Source: Lysobacteraceae bacterium NML07-0707 (GTDB taxonomy: Bacteria > Pseudomonadota > Gammaproteobacteria > Xanthomonadales > Xanthomonadaceae). Taken from it: a stretch of 64,000 bases of DNA. This document shows positions 40,594 to 49,882 of this stretch, in pieces. The DNA lies in assembly GCA_002798295.1 (NCBI GenBank), contig NWQT01000027.1, positions 62,001 to 126,000 of the forward strand, written 5' to 3'. The notes under the pieces are model-generated. The model did no database searches and was not told where the DNA came from. It worked only from the letters and a program-made list of their open reading frames with translations. Each line of letters opens with the position of its first letter. The stretch's first letter is position 1. Position numbers and translations under genes: made by a program.

Positions 40594-40838
40594 TTGAGGA
40601 TTCCTTATGTCTTCAGCGCTACAGCTTTTGAATTATGGATAACTATAAAGCAGGAGGTTGATGTAGTGTTTTGTAAAACTGCTGGAAACTTTATATGTTA
40701 CTGTTTTTGTTAAAGAATTTTAGCTGATGAAGGTGGTGGGAACGTTTAGATAGCCTGTGGATAAGTTGTGCGAGAAATCTGGGAAAAAAGTTTTCCTGAA
40801 GTTTTCCACAACAATTATCAGGTTTGTTCGCAAAATTT
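40594..40838. other. probable oriC region between dnaN and dnaA
   Basis: The 245-base spacer is strikingly AT-rich against its neighbours. It contains a consensus DnaA box, TGTGGATAA (40756-40764), and two one-mismatch boxes, TATGGATAA (40634-40642) and TTTTCCACA (40802-40810). AT tracts at 40665-40735 could be the unwinding element. It also must hold the dnaN promoter. Strand-composition switching could confirm an origin. Confidence 0.55.
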
Positions 40839-42218
40839 TCATTCAGTCAATTTCCGGGTCAGTTTTTCCCAATCGGCATGGGTGGCGGCATCGGTTTCCC
40901 GCAACTCACTGATGACTTTGATGGCATTCATCACTGTAGAGTGATCACGGCCAAATGCTTCGCCAATCTCAGGCAGGCTACGGTCGGTCAGTTCCCTGGC
41001 AAGCGCCATCGCCATCTGCCGGGCGCGGGCGATGGTGCGTTTGCGGGAGCTTGAAAGCATGATGCGCAATTGCAGGTTGTAATGCTCAGACACCACTTTC
41101 TGGATGTTCGGGATATTGATGACCGCCTGTTGCGAACGGAACAGGTCACGCAGGGTGTCGTTGGCAAATTCGATGGTGATCGGTTTGCCCATCAAATTGG
41201 CATGCGCCATCAGGGTGTTGAAAGCGCCTTCGAGCTCGCGGACGTTTGACTGCATGCGCTTGGCGAGCATCATCACCACTTCTTCCGGGATGCTGGCATT
41301 GCGCTCGCGAGCTTTGGCCAGAATGATTTGCGCACGGGTTTCAAAGTCGGGCGGGTCGATCGCAACGGCAAGACCGTTACTCATGCGTGAGCGTAGTCGC
41401 GGCTCAAGTTTGTCGATTTCGCGTGGATAGCGGTCGGAGGTCAGGATAATCTGCCGCTTGTTGTCAAACAGCGTATTGAAGGTGTGGAAAAACTCCTCCT
41501 GGGTGGAAGGCTTTTCCGCGAGCAGGTGGACATCGTCAATCAGCAGGGCATCGACCTTGGTGAAACTGCGTTTGAAGCGGTCACGCGCCATCGAGTTTTT
41601 GTTGGTGTAGTCCTCTTGCAAGGCGCGGAAGAAGCGATTGAAGAAGTCATCGGCGCGCAGATACAACACACGCGCTTTGGGGTTGTTCTGGCGAATGAGA
41701 TTGCCCGCAGCCACCATCAGATGGGTTTTGCCAAGGCCGGTGCCGCCGAACAGCAGAACCGGGTTGTTTTGCCGGCTGCCGGGATTTTGTGCTGCCAAAA
41801 GCGCAGCCGCGCGTGCCATGGAGTTGCTGCGGCCCTCGACGAAATTGTCGAAGGTGAAGTAGCTGTCCAGATTGCTTTCAAGCGGCTCTTCGGCCACCTT
41901 GATGGCGGAAGAGGGCAGTGGGGCTGCCACAGTTGCCGTTGCCTGTGTCTGGGCGGGCAGACTGCCGATTTTCAGTTCGACATCTTCCAGGGCGCCGAAA
42001 TGCGCTGCCAGCTCCCGAATCCTGCCGAGATGGTTTTCCCGCACTTCTTCCATCACGAAAGTGTTAGGGGCAAACAGGTGCAGGACACCGCCTTGCACGT
42101 GCGCCTGCAGGGGTTTCAGCCAACTGCTCAGGACTACTTCGGGTAGTTCGCTGGAAAGTCGTTCAAGACAGGCAACCCAAGTGTCCGGCGGGGCTGGGGG
42201 AGAAGATGTCATGTTCAT
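40839..42218 (-). CDS. dnaA: chromosomal replication initiator DnaA
   Basis: The 459-residue AAA+ initiator has N-terminal domain I (WVACLERLSSELP), a variable linker, Walker A FGGTGLGKTH near 157-166 and Walker B ALLIDDVHLL near 221. Domain IV has the DnaA-box-binding GRDHSTVMNAIK near 435. ATG codons at 42218 and 42212 are both possible. It is divergent from rpmH, the classical origin-proximal order. Confidence 0.97.
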   Translation of the reverse strand: MNMTSSPPAPPDTWVACLERLSSELPEVVLSSWLKPLQAHVQGGVLHLFAPNTFVMEEVRENHLGRIRELAAHFGALEDVELKIGSLPAQTQATATVAAPLPSSAIKVAEEPLESNLDSYFTFDNFVEGRSNSMARAAALLAAQNPGSRQNNPVLLFGGTGLGKTHLMVAAGNLIRQNNPKARVLYLRADDFFNRFFRALQEDYTNKNSMARDRFKRSFTKVDALLIDDVHLLAEKPSTQEEFFHTFNTLFDNKRQIILTSDRYPREIDKLEPRLRSRMSNGLAVAIDPPDFETRAQIILAKARERNASIPEEVVMMLAKRMQSNVRELEGAFNTLMAHANLMGKPITIEFANDTLRDLFRSQQAVINIPNIQKVVSEHYNLQLRIMLSSSRKRTIARARQMAMALARELTDRSLPEIGEAFGRDHSTVMNAIKVISELRETDAATHADWEKLTRKLTE

Positions 42219-42353
42219 CGCAAACGCTTTTCAAAAAGACAAACCTGCGGTGCCAAACAAGGCATTGTGGAAAAGTGCAGGAAGGCCTGCCAGATTACCA
42301 TTCCGGCAGGTTGTCGGCATGTTCCGGGTGAAACTTGCACAATACTTGCTGTA

Positions 42354-42382
42354 TTGACTTTGATGGGGCCGTTGGCTATCAT
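42354..42382 (+). promoter_or_regulatory. sigma70-type promoter of rpmH
   Basis: TTGACT (42354-42359), a 17-base spacer and TATCAT (42377-42382) form a near-consensus promoter with a predicted start near 42389, about 32 bases before rpmH. Upstream at 42266-42274 TGTGGAAAA is a one-mismatch DnaA box, so the region may also respond to DnaA. Confidence 0.65.
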
Positions 42383-42420
42383 CGCCGGTTCCGTTTTCAT
42401 CCTTTGACGGCATAACTATT

Positions 42421-42561
42421 ATGGCCACCAAGCGTACTTACCAGCCCAGCAACCTGAAGCGCAAGCGCGATCACGGCTTCCGTGCCCGCATGAAGACCGC
42501 TGATGGTCGCAAGATCCTGGCTCGCCGCCGCGCCAAGGGTCGCAAGGTCCTGTCCGCCTGA
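42421..42561 (+). CDS. rpmH: 50S ribosomal protein L34
   Basis: The 46-residue basic protein ([20 protein letters not shown] at the start) is L34 of the large ribosomal subunit. It ends [12 protein letters not shown], as the family does. It is followed by rnpA after 71 bases, the conserved order near the origin. Confidence 0.96.
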   Translation: MATKRTYQPSNLKRKRDHGFRARMKTADGRKILARRRAKGRKVLSA

Positions 42562-42632
42562 TCCGTTGCTGCCGGCAGTTGATGGCCGGTGGTGATCTTG
42601 CGGACTTGGGTTTTGTGCCCGAGTCTTCTGCG

Positions 42633-43082
42633 ATGAGCAATAGCGCACCCGCCCGTTTCCCCAAAACGGTGCGGGTGCGTTCGCGTGTCCAGTATTCGCG
42701 TGTTTTTGAATGTGCCAAGCGTTATCACCATGCAGGCATGACACTGCATCGTGCGGCGCAAACTGATGCCGATACTGCCCGGCTTGGGCTTGCGGTATCG
42801 CGCAAGGTGGATAAGCGCGCAGTGGTGCGCAATCGCATCAAGCGGGTATTGCGCGAAACCTTCCGCTGCCATCTTGCGCAGCTATTGCCGGGTGATGTGG
42901 TGGTGGTGGTCAAGCCCACAGCCGCCGGGCTTGGCAATGCTGTGCTTGCACAGGCGTTCTTGAGCCTGTTGCTGCGCTCGGGCGCGTTGCCGCAAGCCCA
43001 AAGCAGCGGCACAATGCCCGCCGATTTTTATCCCTCACAACCCAAGGCTGGAGCTGACCAGCCGGAAAAGAGCATTCGTTGA
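42633..43082 (+). CDS. rnpA: ribonuclease P protein component
   Basis: This product of about 149 residues binds the RNase P RNA and helps process tRNA 5' ends. The RNR motif lies in KVDKRAVVRNRIKRVLRE near 63-80, and FPKTVRVRSRVQYSRVF is the usual N-terminus. ATG 42633 gives that start; the longer frame to 42579 is not family-like. The C-terminal 30 residues are an unconserved tail. Its stop overlaps the yidC start by one base (TGATG). Confidence 0.93.
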   Translation: MSNSAPARFPKTVRVRSRVQYSRVFECAKRYHHAGMTLHRAAQTDADTARLGLAVSRKVDKRAVVRNRIKRVLRETFRCHLAQLLPGDVVVVVKPTAAGLGNAVLAQAFLSLLLRSGALPQAQSSGTMPADFYPSQPKAGADQPEKSIR

Positions 43083-44779
43083 TGAACCAGTCCCGAGTTT
43101 TTCTGTTGATTGCCTGGCTCATGGTCGCCACCCTGCTATGGATGGAGTGGGGCAAGGAGCAGCAAGTTGCGCGCATGCCGGCCGCGCCGGTTGCCAGCGT
43201 GCAGCCGGTGCCGCAAATGGTGCCGGGACAGGTGCCGCAGGCGGGCAATAATGTGCCCGCTGCGCCGGGTACACAGAATGCGGCAATGCCGGCAACTGCC
43301 GCCGCGGGCAACCGTGTGGAAGTGCGTACCGATGTGCTGCATTTGACGCTTGGCGGTGGCAGCGTGGTGGAGGCAGAACTGCTCAAGTATCCGCAGACCC
43401 GTGATGCGGGCAGCGCGCCGGTCAAGCTGTTCAATGCCGATAACAACAAACTCTACAGCGCACAAAGCGGCTGGGTGGGACAGAATGGCTCGAAAGCGCC
43501 GAACCATCTGCAATTCCAGCCTGTAGAGCCGGGCAAGCAATATGTGCTGGGTGAAGGCCAGAGCAGCATCTCCATCCCCTTTGTCTGGGAGGACGGGGCT
43601 GGGTTGAAACTGACCCGCACCTACACGCTTAAGCGTGACAGCTATGTGGTGGAGGTCAGTGACGAGGTGCATAACAGCGGTGAAACACCGTGGAGCGGCT
43701 ATATCTATCGTCAGCTGGTGCGCGTGCCGCCGCAGATTGAAGCCAGCATGTTCCATCCCGAGTCCTATAGCTTCAACGGTGCGACTTGGTGGGATGGCGA
43801 TTACGAGCGCCGCCCGTTCAAGGATTTTCTTGATGACGGCAAAATCAACCAGACCGTTGAAGGCGGCTGGTTGGCGATGCTGCAACATCATTTCTTTACT
43901 GCCTGGATTCCGCAGAAAGACCAGTCCGCGCTGTACACCCTGGATCAGCAAGGCGTGCTCTCGGCCATCGCCGCGACCGGGCCGCAGTTCAGCCTGGCAC
44001 CGGGACAAAAGGCCGAAACCCGTGCCCGCCTTTGGGTGGGGCCCAAACTGGTGGACAAGATTGCTGCCGAAAACGTCAAGGGTCTGGATCGCGCCGTCGA
44101 TTACAGCCGCTTCTCGGTGTTTGCAGTGCTGGGGCAGGGGCTGTTCTGGGTGCTGTCCACGCTGCATGGCTGGATTGGCAACTGGGGCTGGGCAATCATC
44201 GGCCTGGTGTGCTTGCTGCGCATTCTGATGTTCCCGCTGTCCAGTGCGCAGTTCAAATCGGCCGCCAAGATGCGCAAATTCCAGCCGCGCCTGCAACAGC
44301 TCAAGGAACGCTATGGCGATGACCGGCAGAAGTTCCAGCAGGCGATGATGGAGCTGTACCGCACCGAAAAAATCAACCCGATGGCCGGCTGCTTGCCCAT
44401 CATCCCGCAGATGCTGATTTTCATGACGCTGTACTGGGTGCTGTCCGAAGCAGTGGAGCTGCGCCATGCGCCATGGGTTGGCTGGATTCACGACCTGACC
44501 GCGCGTGATCCGTATTTCATCCTGCCCGCACTCAATGCCGCCATCATGCTGGCTACCCAGCATCTGACGCCGATGGCGCCGGGCATGGATCCGATGCAGC
44601 AGCGCATGTTCAAGCTGATGCCGCTGATTTTTGGCGCGATTCTGGCCTTCCTGCCATCAGGCCTGGTGCTCTACCAGGTCGCCAATGGTGGTCTTAGCCT
44701 GTTGCAGCAGTGGTATATGCTGAAAAAACATGGTGAAGCGCCCGGCAAGGCGACCTTTATCCCCAAAGACAAGAAATAA
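43082..44779 (+). CDS. yidC: membrane protein insertase YidC
   Basis: This 565-residue inner-membrane insertase has an N-terminal membrane helix (about 5-21), a large periplasmic beta domain (about 60-345) and five core helices. The conserved [19 protein letters not shown] cytoplasmic hairpin lies near 390 and [19 protein letters not shown] near 440. It inserts Sec-dependent and independent proteins. yidD, which many relatives carry between rnpA and yidC, is absent here. Confidence 0.96.
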   Translation: MNQSRVFLLIAWLMVATLLWMEWGKEQQVARMPAAPVASVQPVPQMVPGQVPQAGNNVPAAPGTQNAAMPATAAAGNRVEVRTDVLHLTLGGGSVVEAELLKYPQTRDAGSAPVKLFNADNNKLYSAQSGWVGQNGSKAPNHLQFQPVEPGKQYVLGEGQSSISIPFVWEDGAGLKLTRTYTLKRDSYVVEVSDEVHNSGETPWSGYIYRQLVRVPPQIEASMFHPESYSFNGATWWDGDYERRPFKDFLDDGKINQTVEGGWLAMLQHHFFTAWIPQKDQSALYTLDQQGVLSAIAATGPQFSLAPGQKAETRARLWVGPKLVDKIAAENVKGLDRAVDYSRFSVFAVLGQGLFWVLSTLHGWIGNWGWAIIGLVCLLRILMFPLSSAQFKSAAKMRKFQPRLQQLKERYGDDRQKFQQAMMELYRTEKINPMAGCLPIIPQMLIFMTLYWVLSEAVELRHAPWVGWIHDLTARDPYFILPALNAAIMLATQHLTPMAPGMDPMQQRMFKLMPLIFGAILAFLPSGLVLYQVANGGLSLLQQWYMLKKHGEAPGKATFIPKDKK

Positions 44780-44785
44780 GCCTGC

Positions 44786-44816
44786 CCAAGCCCGCCCAGT
44801 GCGGGCTTGGTCTTTT
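44786..44816 (+). terminator. intrinsic terminator between yidC and mnmE
   Basis: CCAAGCCCGC (44786-44795) pairs perfectly with GCGGGCTTGG (44801-44810) around a five-base loop, followed by TCTTTT. It lies inside the short gap before mnmE, so mnmE expression may depend on read-through. Confidence 0.75.
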
Positions 44817-44825
44817 GGAGTCCAC

Positions 44826-46157
44826 ATGAGCACGCAAACCGAAACCATCGTCGCCATCGCCACTGCAACTGCGGCAGCCGGGGTGGGCATCGTGCGCCTT
44901 TCCGGTAGCCGTGCACGCGAAATTGCCGAAAACATCTGCCACCGCCCGCTGCCGCCACGCCGTGCCTGTTATGCCAGGTTCCACGATGAAAATGGCGAAG
45001 TGCTGGACGATGGCATCGCGATCTTCTTTGCCGCGCCTGCGTCCTTCACTGGCGAAGATGTGGCCGAATTGCAGGCACATGGCAGCCCGGTGGTGCTGCG
45101 TCGTTTGCTTGATACTGCCGTGGCACTGGGCGCGCGACAGGCAAGGCCCGGTGAGTTCAGTGAACGCGCCTTTCTGGAAGGCAAACTCGACCTTGCGCAG
45201 ACCGAAGCCATTGCCGACCTGATTCATGCCAGCAGCGAGCAGGCCGCCCGTGCAGCCCGGCGTTCGCTCGATGGCGTTTTTTCACAGCAGGTGGAGCAAC
45301 TGGCCGCAAGCCTGATGGCGCTGCGGGTACAGGCGGAGGCTGCAATTGATTTTGCCGATGAGCCACTGGATACGCTCTCTGACACTCGCCTTGGGCAAAC
45401 GCTTGCAGGCATCCGCCAATCACTTGCGGACTTGCTTCGCCGTGCCGAAGCCGGACAACGGCTGCGTGATGGCCTGCATGCGGTGATTGTCGGCCCGCCC
45501 AATGCCGGTAAAAGCTCGCTATTGAATGCGCTGGCCGCAAGCGACCGCGCCATCGTCACCGATATTGCCGGTACCACCCGCGATGTGTTGCGTGAAACCG
45601 TGCATATCGCCGGTATCGAGCTGACCCTGGTGGATACTGCGGGTTTGCGCGAAACCGAGGATGCCATCGAGCGTGAAGGTATCCGCCGTGCCCGCGAAGA
45701 ACTGCAACATGCCGATCTTGCCCTGCTGGTGGTGGATGCCCGTGATCCATCCGCTGCCGCTGAACTGCAACGGGAGCTGGCACATGTGCCGCATCGCATC
45801 CTGATTCACAACAAGATTGACCTTGTGAATAGCGCAGCCGCAGCAGGGGGCGTACTGAAAGTTTCGGCCAAAAACCGTAGCGGCCTGGCTGAGCTTGAAA
45901 ATGCCATCCGCCGTATTGCCGAGCAGGGACTGGATGCCGGGGAGGGCGCATTCAGCGCCCGCGCCCGCCATGTGCGTGCACTGCACGATTGTGCCGCGTG
46001 GTTGGCCGGCGCACAGGAAGAAATCGCCGCCTCGCAACCGGAGCTTGCCGCAGAGTCCCTGCGCCTTGCGCAAAATGCACTTGGCGAAATCACCGGCAAA
46101 ACCCTGCCCGATGATTTGCTGGGTGCGATCTTCAGCACTTTTTGTATCGGCAAGTAG
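44826..46157 (+). CDS. mnmE: tRNA uridine-5-carboxymethylaminomethyl modification GTPase
   Basis: The 443-residue GTPase works with MnmG to modify U34 of certain tRNAs. G1 GPPNAGKSS is near 223-231, followed by the switch region [12 protein letters not shown] and HNKID. The C-terminal CIGK supplies the catalytic Cys. GGAG before ATG 44826 supports this start. Confidence 0.96.
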   Translation: MSTQTETIVAIATATAAAGVGIVRLSGSRAREIAENICHRPLPPRRACYARFHDENGEVLDDGIAIFFAAPASFTGEDVAELQAHGSPVVLRRLLDTAVALGARQARPGEFSERAFLEGKLDLAQTEAIADLIHASSEQAARAARRSLDGVFSQQVEQLAASLMALRVQAEAAIDFADEPLDTLSDTRLGQTLAGIRQSLADLLRRAEAGQRLRDGLHAVIVGPPNAGKSSLLNALAASDRAIVTDIAGTTRDVLRETVHIAGIELTLVDTAGLRETEDAIEREGIRRAREELQHADLALLVVDARDPSAAAELQRELAHVPHRILIHNKIDLVNSAAAAGGVLKVSAKNRSGLAELENAIRRIAEQGLDAGEGAFSARARHVRALHDCAAWLAGAQEEIAASQPELAAESLRLAQNALGEITGKTLPDDLLGAIFSTFCIGK

Positions 46158-46343
46158 CAGGCCGATTAAAGAGGAAGCAGAAAAATGCCAAAAAATCATT
46201 TGATTGAGAATCAATATCAACTAAAAACCATCGGGGCGCGTAAACTATCTTGCGGAGTAGGGCGCATACCGCGCTTTCTTGACTTCAATCAAACGTGTGC
46301 TTGACGCAAATATAACAATGCGCGGTGCATTGAGGACTTTGCA
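46158..46343. other. ccoN upstream region
   Basis: This 186-base spacer holds the FNR-type promoter at 46279-46316 and a separate inverted repeat TTGATT-GAG-AATCAA at 46200-46214. The latter resembles an FNR box with one extra spacer base, and might bind a different regulator. Confidence 0.5.
46279..46316 (+). promoter_or_regulatory. FNR box and -10 element of the cco operon
   Basis: TTGACTTCAATCAA (46279-46292) differs by one base from the FNR consensus TTGAT-N4-ATCAA. TATAAC (46311-46316) is a -10 hexamer; with a start near 46323-46327 the box centres about 38-41 bases upstream, the class II activator position. The fnr gene lies in the same locus at 56144. Confidence 0.7.
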
Positions 46344-47786
46344 ATGACTACTGAAACCAAGGGCTACTACAACGACAAAGTGGTGCTCCAGTTCGCGCTG
46401 GCAACGGTGCTCTGGGGTGTTGTCGGCATGTTTGTCGGCGTATTCATCGCCGCTCAGCTTTACTGGCCGACCCTGACAGACGGCATCGAATGGCTGCAAT
46501 ATGGGCGTTTGCGCCCGTTGCATACCAATGCGGTGATTTTCGCCTTCGGCGGGTCGGCACTGTTCGCGACCAGCCTGTGGTGCGTGCAGCGTACCAGTCA
46601 TGTGCGGCTGCTTTCCGATAAATTGGCAGCCTTTGTATTCTGGGGCTGGCAGCTGATTATCGTGGCAGCGGCCATTACCCTGCCTATGGGGCTGACCCAG
46701 GGCAAGGAATATGCCGAGCTGATCTGGCCGATTGACGTTGCCATCGCTGTGGTTTGGGTGGCCTATGCCGTGCTGTTCTTTGGCACCATTGCCATTCGCA
46801 AGGTCAAGCATATCTATGTGGCCAACTGGTTCTACGGCGGGTTCATCATTGCCGTGGCATTGCTGCATATCGTCAATAGTCTTGCCATCCCCACGGGGGC
46901 TACGCAGTCGTACCCGGTGTATTCCGGTGCGGTGGATGCCATGGTGCAGTGGTGGTACGGCCATAACGCGGTGGGCTTCTTCCTCACGGCAGGCTTCCTC
47001 GGCATGATGTACTACTTCGTGCCCAAGGTGGCAGGGCGTCCGGTGTTCTCCTATCGCCTGTCGATCGTGCACTTCTGGGCGCTGATCTCCATTTATATGT
47101 GGGCAGGTCCGCACCATCTGCAATACACCGCGCTGCCGGACTGGGCGCAGTCGCTGGGCATGGTGTTCTCGCTGATTCTGCTGGCTCCAAGCTGGGGTGG
47201 TGCAATCAACGGCGTGATGACGCTCTCCGGCGCCTGGCACAAGCTGCGTACGGATCCGATCCTGAAGTTCCTGATCGTTTCGCTCAGCTTCTACATGATG
47301 TCCACCTTTGAAGGGCCGATGATGTCCATCAAGACGGTGAACTCGCTCTCGCACTACACCGACTGGACGATTGGTCACGTGCATGCCGGTGCGCTGGGCT
47401 GGGTGGCGATGATTTCGCTGGGCTCCATCTATGCTGTGATCCCCTGGGCCACACAGCAAAAGAGCATGTTCTCGGTCAAGGCCATTGACCTGCACTTCTG
47501 GCTGCACACCATCGGTGTGGTGCTGTATATCGCCTCGATGTGGATTGCCGGTGTGATGCAGGGGCTGATGTGGCGTGCCACCAATGCCGATGGCACCCTG
47601 ACTTACAGCTTTGTGGAAGCACTCAATGCCACCTATCCGTACTACCTGATTCGCCTGTTGGGCGGTGTGCTGGTGGTCAGCGGCATGGGGGTGATGGTGT
47701 GGAACGTCGTCAAGACCATGCAGCGCGCCAAGAATCTGGCGCCGGTGCCGGTGCTGCCGCCGGATGCTTCCGAAGCCCGTGCCTGA
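46344..47786 (+). CDS. ccoN: cbb3-type cytochrome c oxidase subunit I
   Basis: This 480-residue, twelve-helix catalytic subunit binds two hemes b and CuB and reduces oxygen at high affinity. Conserved His segments include [14 protein letters not shown] near 55, [14 protein letters not shown] near 205, [15 protein letters not shown] near 253 and [12 protein letters not shown] near 345. GAGGA before the ATG is a good ribosome site. It is first in ccoNOQP. Confidence 0.96.
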   Translation: MTTETKGYYNDKVVLQFALATVLWGVVGMFVGVFIAAQLYWPTLTDGIEWLQYGRLRPLHTNAVIFAFGGSALFATSLWCVQRTSHVRLLSDKLAAFVFWGWQLIIVAAAITLPMGLTQGKEYAELIWPIDVAIAVVWVAYAVLFFGTIAIRKVKHIYVANWFYGGFIIAVALLHIVNSLAIPTGATQSYPVYSGAVDAMVQWWYGHNAVGFFLTAGFLGMMYYFVPKVAGRPVFSYRLSIVHFWALISIYMWAGPHHLQYTALPDWAQSLGMVFSLILLAPSWGGAINGVMTLSGAWHKLRTDPILKFLIVSLSFYMMSTFEGPMMSIKTVNSLSHYTDWTIGHVHAGALGWVAMISLGSIYAVIPWATQQKSMFSVKAIDLHFWLHTIGVVLYIASMWIAGVMQGLMWRATNADGTLTYSFVEALNATYPYYLIRLLGGVLVVSGMGVMVWNVVKTMQRAKNLAPVPVLPPDASEARA

Positions 47787-47797
47787 GGATCTGAATC

Positions 47798-48433
47798 ATG
47801 AGCAATGACAATAACAATACGGGTTTTTCCCACGAGAAAATCGAGAAAAACGTCACCTTGATGGCGATTCTCGTCACCATTGCCGTATCTTTCGGTGGTT
47901 TGGCGCAGATCGTGCCGTTGATGTTCCAGGCCGAGACGGTTCAGCCGATTGCCGGTCTCAAGCCCTATCCGGCGCTGGAGCTGGCCGGGCGCGATGTCTA
48001 TCTGCGCGAAGGCTGTTACAACTGCCATTCACAGATGGTGCGCACGCTGCGCTTTGAAACCGAGCGTTATGGTCACTACTCGCTGGCGGGTGAATCGGTC
48101 TATGACCATCCGTTCCAGTGGGGTTCGAAGCGTACCGGGCCGGATCTGGCGCGCGTCGGTGGCCGCTATTCCGATGACTGGCATCGTGTGCATCTGGAAG
48201 ACCCGCGTGCGGTGGTGCCAGAGTCCAATATGCCGGCCTTCCCGTGGCTGAAAACCGGCACCATCAATGCGACCCAATTGCAGGCCAATATGCGTGGCTT
48301 GAAGAAACTGGGTGTGCCGTATACCGACGAAGACATCAATGCCGCGCCTGAAGCTGTGAACGGCAAGACGGAAATGGACGCCGTGGTGGCCTATCTGCAA
48401 GGACTGGGCAGAGCAGCGCCGAAGGGAGGCTGA
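47798..48433 (+). CDS. ccoO: cbb3-type cytochrome c oxidase subunit II
   Basis: This 211-residue monoheme cytochrome c subunit has one N-terminal membrane anchor (about 20-42) and the heme site CYNCH beginning at Cys73 ([11 protein letters not shown]). The axial Met is probably in ESNMPAFPW near 148. It passes electrons to CcoN. Confidence 0.95.
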   Translation: MSNDNNNTGFSHEKIEKNVTLMAILVTIAVSFGGLAQIVPLMFQAETVQPIAGLKPYPALELAGRDVYLREGCYNCHSQMVRTLRFETERYGHYSLAGESVYDHPFQWGSKRTGPDLARVGGRYSDDWHRVHLEDPRAVVPESNMPAFPWLKTGTINATQLQANMRGLKKLGVPYTDEDINAAPEAVNGKTEMDAVVAYLQGLGRAAPKGG

Positions 48434-48435
48434 GA

Positions 48436-48609
48436 ATGGTTTCAGGTATCGTTACCGCCATTTTGCTGGTGCTTTTCATCGCTGGCTGGATTTGGGCCTG
48501 GAGCCCCAAGCGTCAACAGGCGTTTGCAGCCGCAGCCCGGCTTCCATTGGATGATCAAGAACCTGTCGCCGACAAGTCTGGCGACCGCAATCAGGAGCAA
48601 TCGTCGTGA
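48436..48609 (+). CDS. ccoQ: cbb3-type oxidase subunit CcoQ
   Basis: A 57-residue protein (MVSGIVTAILLVLFIAGWIW at the start) with one membrane helix and a short hydrophilic tail, located between ccoO and ccoP as CcoQ is. In relatives it stabilises the oxidase complex. Its stop overlaps the GTG start of ccoP. Confidence 0.88.
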   Translation: MVSGIVTAILLVLFIAGWIWAWSPKRQQAFAAAARLPLDDQEPVADKSGDRNQEQSS

Positions 48610-49577
48610 GCGACTGGACTTCTTCTCTTACCAGCGGCTGGTCGATCTGGATCATTGCCCTGGTGCTTATCAATGTCGTCGGCTGTATCTGGCTGTTGCT
48701 GGATAATTCCAAGCGTCGTCCTGGTGATCCGGCGCCGGAAGAAACCAGCCATGTTTGGGACGGTGACCTGACCGAGTACAACAAACCGATGCCCAAGTGG
48801 TGGATCAACCTGTTCTGGTTGACTATCGTGTTTGCTGCCGGTTATCTGATCTACTACCCCGGCTTTGGCGCGTTTGCCGGTGTCAGCAAGTGGACTTCAG
48901 CCTCGGAGATGCGCGCAGACCAAAAGCGCGAGAATGAAAAACTCGAAGCCGCTTTTGCGCCGTATGCGGGCAAGCCGGTCGATGTGCTTGCGCAAGATGC
49001 CGCAGCGGTCAAGATTGGTCGTGGCATTTTCAACAATACCTGTGCAGTCTGCCACGGCACCACGGCCAAGGGCGCCGTGGGCTACCCTGACCTGACCGAT
49101 CAGGTCTGGAACTGGGGCGGCAAGCCCGAGGATATCCTGACCACCATCCAGCAAGGCCGTCAGGGCGTGATGGCGCCATGGGGTGATGTGCTGAAGGGCA
49201 CCGGTGGCGAACAGGCCGTGGAATACGTGGTCGCCTATGTGCGCTCGCTGTCGCAGCCGGGGGTCAGTATCCAGAACGACTTCATGGCCAGTCAGGGCAA
49301 GAAGCTCTATGACGGCGTGTGCGTGGCTTGTCATGGCGCTGAAGGCAAGGGTGACCAAAACCTGGGCGCGCCGAATCTGACCGACGACTCCTGGCTGTAT
49401 GGCAATAGCACCGAGGCTTTGCGCAAGACTATCAGCGAAGGTCGCCACGGTGTGATGCCGGCGCACCTGGAGCTGCTGGGCGATACCCGTACCCGTCTGG
49501 TGGGCGCCTATGTCTGGTCGCTCTCGCATGGAAGTGGCAATATGGCCGCAACGCCAGCGACTACCAGCCAGCAATGA
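48606..49577 (+). CDS. ccoP: cbb3-type cytochrome c oxidase subunit III
   Basis: This 323-residue diheme cytochrome c has two heme sites, CAVCH at 146-150 and CVACH at 239-243, and two N-terminal membrane segments (about 12-32 and 58-78). It accepts electrons from soluble cytochrome c. The start is GTG at 48606, inside the ccoQ stop (GTGA). It overlaps the next gene by ATGA. Confidence 0.94.
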   Translation: MSDWTSSLTSGWSIWIIALVLINVVGCIWLLLDNSKRRPGDPAPEETSHVWDGDLTEYNKPMPKWWINLFWLTIVFAAGYLIYYPGFGAFAGVSKWTSASEMRADQKRENEKLEAAFAPYAGKPVDVLAQDAAAVKIGRGIFNNTCAVCHGTTAKGAVGYPDLTDQVWNWGGKPEDILTTIQQGRQGVMAPWGDVLKGTGGEQAVEYVVAYVRSLSQPGVSIQNDFMASQGKKLYDGVCVACHGAEGKGDQNLGAPNLTDDSWLYGNSTEALRKTISEGRHGVMPAHLELLGDTRTRLVGAYVWSLSHGSGNMAATPATTSQQ

Positions 49578-49870
49578 CCGACTTTACCGAACCCAAATTC
49601 GATCATCCGCCCCGACCGCTGGTTCAGCGGATCGGGGCGATTCTTTGGCCCAGCTTTTTCGCAGCCTGTGTGGCGACGATGGTGTTCTTTGCCTTCGTTG
49701 ATCCCATCGCATTGCGTGACATGACCTTCCCGGATCTGCCCATCAGTCGGGTGACCGGATATAGCGTCGGTTTTTTCATGTTCTGGCTGGCCACTGCCTC
49801 CTCCAGCTTGTTTACCTGGATTCTGCTAAGACCAGCCAGCCGCTTCAATCGCGCGCTTCCGCCAGAGTAA
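49574..49870 (+). CDS. small membrane protein in the cco operon
   Basis: The 98-residue protein has two hydrophobic helices (about 20-42 and 64-86) separated by a short loop with a TFPDLPISR segment. I do not recognise a family. The four-base overlap with ccoP and the 12-base gap to ccoG place it inside the operon, so a role in assembly or stability of the oxidase is likely. Confidence 0.75.
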   Translation: MTDFTEPKFDHPPRPLVQRIGAILWPSFFAACVATMVFFAFVDPIALRDMTFPDLPISRVTGYSVGFFMFWLATASSSLFTWILLRPASRFNRALPPE

Positions 49871-49882
49871 GGCCGAAACACC

